Translations under genes and position numbers: made by a program | Part shown: positions 4,800 to 5,991 of the stretch, piece after piece | Position numbering within the stretch: the stretch's first letter is position 1 | Layout of the letters: each line of letters opens with the position of its first letter | Notes under the pieces: generated by a model | What the model saw: only the letters and a program-made list of their open reading frames with translations | Database searches by the model: none | Told to the model about the DNA's origin: nothing | NCBI GenBank assembly: GCA_025963815.1 | Contig: JAOQAA010000432.1 | Location: 1 to 5,991 of the forward strand | Reading direction: 5' to 3' | Origin: Capsulimonas sp. | GTDB lineage: Bacteria > Armatimonadota > Armatimonadia > Armatimonadales > Capsulimonadaceae | Length of the DNA stretch: 5,991 nucleotides

Positions 4800-5489
4800 T
4801 CAAGATTCCAGGGTTTCAGACTGTGTGGAGCCTGCCCATCGGTTCAGTAAACCACGCTGAACGGAATTGATCTCAATGCCCGGACGCGCCGCTTTGACGA
4901 TCCCAATCGCCTCTTCGACCGCCGCCACGCGCCCTTGCGCCATCAATACGGCAGCCATAACGGTTGCCGAGCGTCCATGTCCCAGTGCGCAGTGAACGTA
5001 AACGGCGCCGGGGCATGCGGTGATTGCCGACACCATTCGTTCAAACTCCGGCAGGGAGGGCGCGGCGGCGTCCATCGTGGGCAGGCAGATATACCCGCGT
5101 CCTGTCCGCACTCCCCGAGGCTCTCCAAACTCCGCCGTCAGGTCGGCGACGAGCATGGTCCCTGGCGGCAGTTCACTCTCGGAGCAGCGCCGGCCAAGCC
5201 AAAGTCCTTTCACGATTTCATGACTGCGTTCCTCGCGGCTGAGTCGCTTTTGGATCTCCCACAAACCCCAGGTGACAGCGAGATACGGCAACAGCAGCGC
5301 GACGTTCACGCCCGCCATTGTCCCATCCACACGCTTTCCGAAGACACGCGGCCCAATGGGCTGGTAAGCGGCGCCCGCTAAAATCCAGCTCAGTCCGGAC
5401 CACGCCAACAGCCATCCCCACGGCCCCGCTTCGCGCGCGAAGTACAGCTGAGCGATGCCGATAAGCGCGAGAGTGAACGCGTACTTCAT
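4800..5489 (-). CDS. Membrane-anchored dual-specificity/tyrosine-type phosphatase
   Basis: A 229-aa protein with two parts. The N-terminus has three hydrophobic segments (about 4-19, 23-43 and 60-79), consistent with an inner-membrane anchor. After a charged linker (KRLSREERSHE) comes a cysteine-phosphatase domain: IVKGLWLGRRCSESELPPG (92-110), VADLTAEF (114-121), LPTMDAAAP (136-144, with Asp140 a candidate general acid) and the P-loop VHCALGHGRSA (165-175), which fits HCx5RS with nucleophile Cys167 and Arg173. The substrate may be phosphoprotein, phospholipid headgroup or another phosphoester; the sequence does not decide. The ATG follows AAGGA at 11 bases, rather far, but it overlaps the stop of a 44-codon frame as ATGA, so translation may be coupled. 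It is convergent with the lyase gene. Confidence 0.88.
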   Translation of the reverse strand: MKYAFTLALIGIAQLYFAREAGPWGWLLAWSGLSWILAGAAYQPIGPRVFGKRVDGTMAGVNVALLLPYLAVTWGLWEIQKRLSREERSHEIVKGLWLGRRCSESELPPGTMLVADLTAEFGEPRGVRTGRGYICLPTMDAAAPSLPEFERMVSAITACPGAVYVHCALGHGRSATVMAAVLMAQGRVAAVEEAIGIVKAARPGIEINSVQRGLLNRWAGSTQSETLES

Positions 5490-5620
5490 GGGCGCCGCAT
5501 TCCTTGGAACTCAGTGACACGCTCCGACTCCAGAAGCGTCTTTTGTGCTTGCAGAGCTTCCCATACTTCCCAGGGCTGGATTATCCATAGGCGAATTGTC
5601 TGAGATGGGAATTTATTCAT
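5486..5620 (-). CDS. Small ORF, 44 aa, DUF3841-like N-terminus (possibly a remnant)
   Basis: Read on the minus strand from ATG 5618-5620, the product begins MNKFPSQTIRLWIIQPWEVW and continues EALQAQKTLLESERVTEF, ending QGMRRP. From memory, the RLWxIQPxEVWExLQ pattern is that of the start of DUF3841 proteins, which are much longer, so this may be a truncated gene whose first about 35 residues survive. The SD is weak (GAAG four bases before ATG). The stop overlaps the phosphatase start as ATGA, which is a typical coupled arrangement and argues that it is translated. It begins 22 bp after the terminator of the upstream gene, leaving little room for a promoter, and I see no good -35/-10 pair. It could be an intact small gene, a leader peptide or a decayed gene. 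Confidence 0.5.
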   Translation of the reverse strand: MNKFPSQTIRLWIIQPWEVWEALQAQKTLLESERVTEFQGMRRP

Positions 5621-5628
5621 AAGCTTCG

Positions 5629-5673
5629 CAGAAAAGAAAATACCCTCCTCGTTCAGTCATGAACGAGGAGGGC
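5629..5673 (-). terminator. Strong intrinsic terminator for the IPT/TIG protein gene
   Basis: The 13-bp arms at 5643-5655 and 5660-5672 are perfectly complementary around a GTCA loop, with a G+C-rich base. On the minus strand the stem is followed by TATTTTCTTTTCT, a U-rich tract. It begins 18 bases after the stop codon at 5691. No T run follows on the plus strand, so it works for the minus strand only. Confidence 0.9.
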
Positions 5674-5690
5674 GTGATGTGAGGATTAGA

Positions 5691-5991
5691 TTACGGCGTG
5701 ATGGTAAACGTGCGCGGTCCAGTCGGCGCCACGCCGGGATTGATGACTTTGAGAGTCGCCGTTCCCGCGCTCGTGACCAGTGCGGCGGGGATGGTCGCCG
5801 TGAGGTTTGTCGGCGACACGTAGGTCGTCGTCAGCGGCGTCCCGTTCCAGGTGATCTGGGCGCCCACGACGAAGCTCGTCCCGATGGCGGTCAAGGTGAA
5901 GTCCGCATGTCCGGCAGTGGTTGTCGACGGGATCATGCCGGTGAACACTGGCGCCGCCGTGACCGGGAACGAGATCGGCGTGGTGGCGGGC
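5691..5991 (-). CDS. IPT/TIG-repeat protein, C-terminal part (5' end beyond window)
   Basis: The frame is open from the right edge to TAA at 5691-5693, giving 99 visible residues with no stop. It shows the end of one repeat (PATTPISFPVTAAPVFTG) and then a complete Ig-like repeat (about IPSTTTAGHADFTLTAIGTS to NPGVAPTGPRTFTITP, where the protein ends). The pattern of short beta strands with Ala/Thr/Val-rich loops, a central ITWNGTPL segment, LTATIPAALV and a closing ATLKVINPG is that of IPT/TIG domains, found in tandem in large secreted or surface adhesion-type proteins. There is no anchor motif at the C-terminus. An internal GTG or ATG start near 5948 is unlikely, since the repeat pattern continues upstream. 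It is closed by the strong terminator downstream. Confidence 0.85.
   Translation of the reverse strand, partial: PATTPISFPVTAAPVFTGMIPSTTTAGHADFTLTAIGTSFVVGAQITWNGTPLTTTYVSPTNLTATIPAALVTSAGTATLKVINPGVAPTGPRTFTITP

Noticed and set aside
4935..5520. Other frames over the phosphatase gene on both strands
   Set aside because: The composition is that of shadow frames, and the HCx5RS protein occupies the real frame.
5691..5948. A self-contained 85-aa protein starting at GTG 5948
   Set aside because: The frame stays open to the window edge and the upstream residues continue the IPT/TIG repeat pattern, so this is the C-terminus of a larger protein.
1..5991. CRISPR array, insertion sequence, tRNA or rRNA
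   Set aside because: I found no regularly spaced repeats, transposase frame, terminal inverted repeats or cloverleaf-like sequence when reading both strands.

Overview
The window (about 6 kb, mostly near 60% G+C) is bacterial chromosomal DNA packed with short operons on both strands. I cannot identify the organism. The high G+C, consensus-like sigma-70 promoters, TTG starts backed by good Shine-Dalgarno (SD) sequences, and a secreted-type protein with tandem IPT/TIG repeats would suit a soil-type Gram-negative phylum such as Armatimonadota or Acidobacteriota. That is a low-confidence guess.

Left part (1-1860). A minus-strand pair encodes a TetR-type repressor and phosphoribosylanthranilate isomerase (trpF, cut by the left edge); the trpF ribosome site lies inside the end of the tetR gene. 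The tetR promoter carries a palindromic operator between -35 and -10 and appears to make a leaderless mRNA. Divergent from it are two plus-strand genes of unknown function (60 and 146 aa). Their DNA is clearly poorer in G+C (about 51%), followed by a short G+C-rich, coding-like tail in another frame and a weak terminator.

Middle part (1877-4790). A MocR-type regulator (winged helix plus PLP-binding aminotransferase fold) is transcribed away from a two-gene operon: an AhpD/carboxymuconolactone decarboxylase-like protein and an isocitrate lyase/PEP mutase superfamily enzyme whose start overlaps the stop of the first. The 116-bp gap holds overlapping promoters and three copies of a TTTGAA half-site, the likely MocR target. 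This looks like a small PLP- or amine-responsive catabolic or redox module, but the substrate is unknown.

Right part (4800-5991). On the minus strand, a membrane-anchored dual-specificity phosphatase is preceded by a 44-codon reading frame that overlaps its start by ATGA and resembles the N-terminus of DUF3841 proteins. Upstream of that is a perfect intrinsic terminator closing a large IPT/TIG-repeat protein gene that enters from the right edge.

I see no mobile element, CRISPR array, tRNA or rRNA. No completely new system is evident. The items most worth checking are the leaderless repressor promoter, the low-G+C gene pair with its out-of-frame tail, the MocR divergon and the small ORF ahead of the phosphatase.
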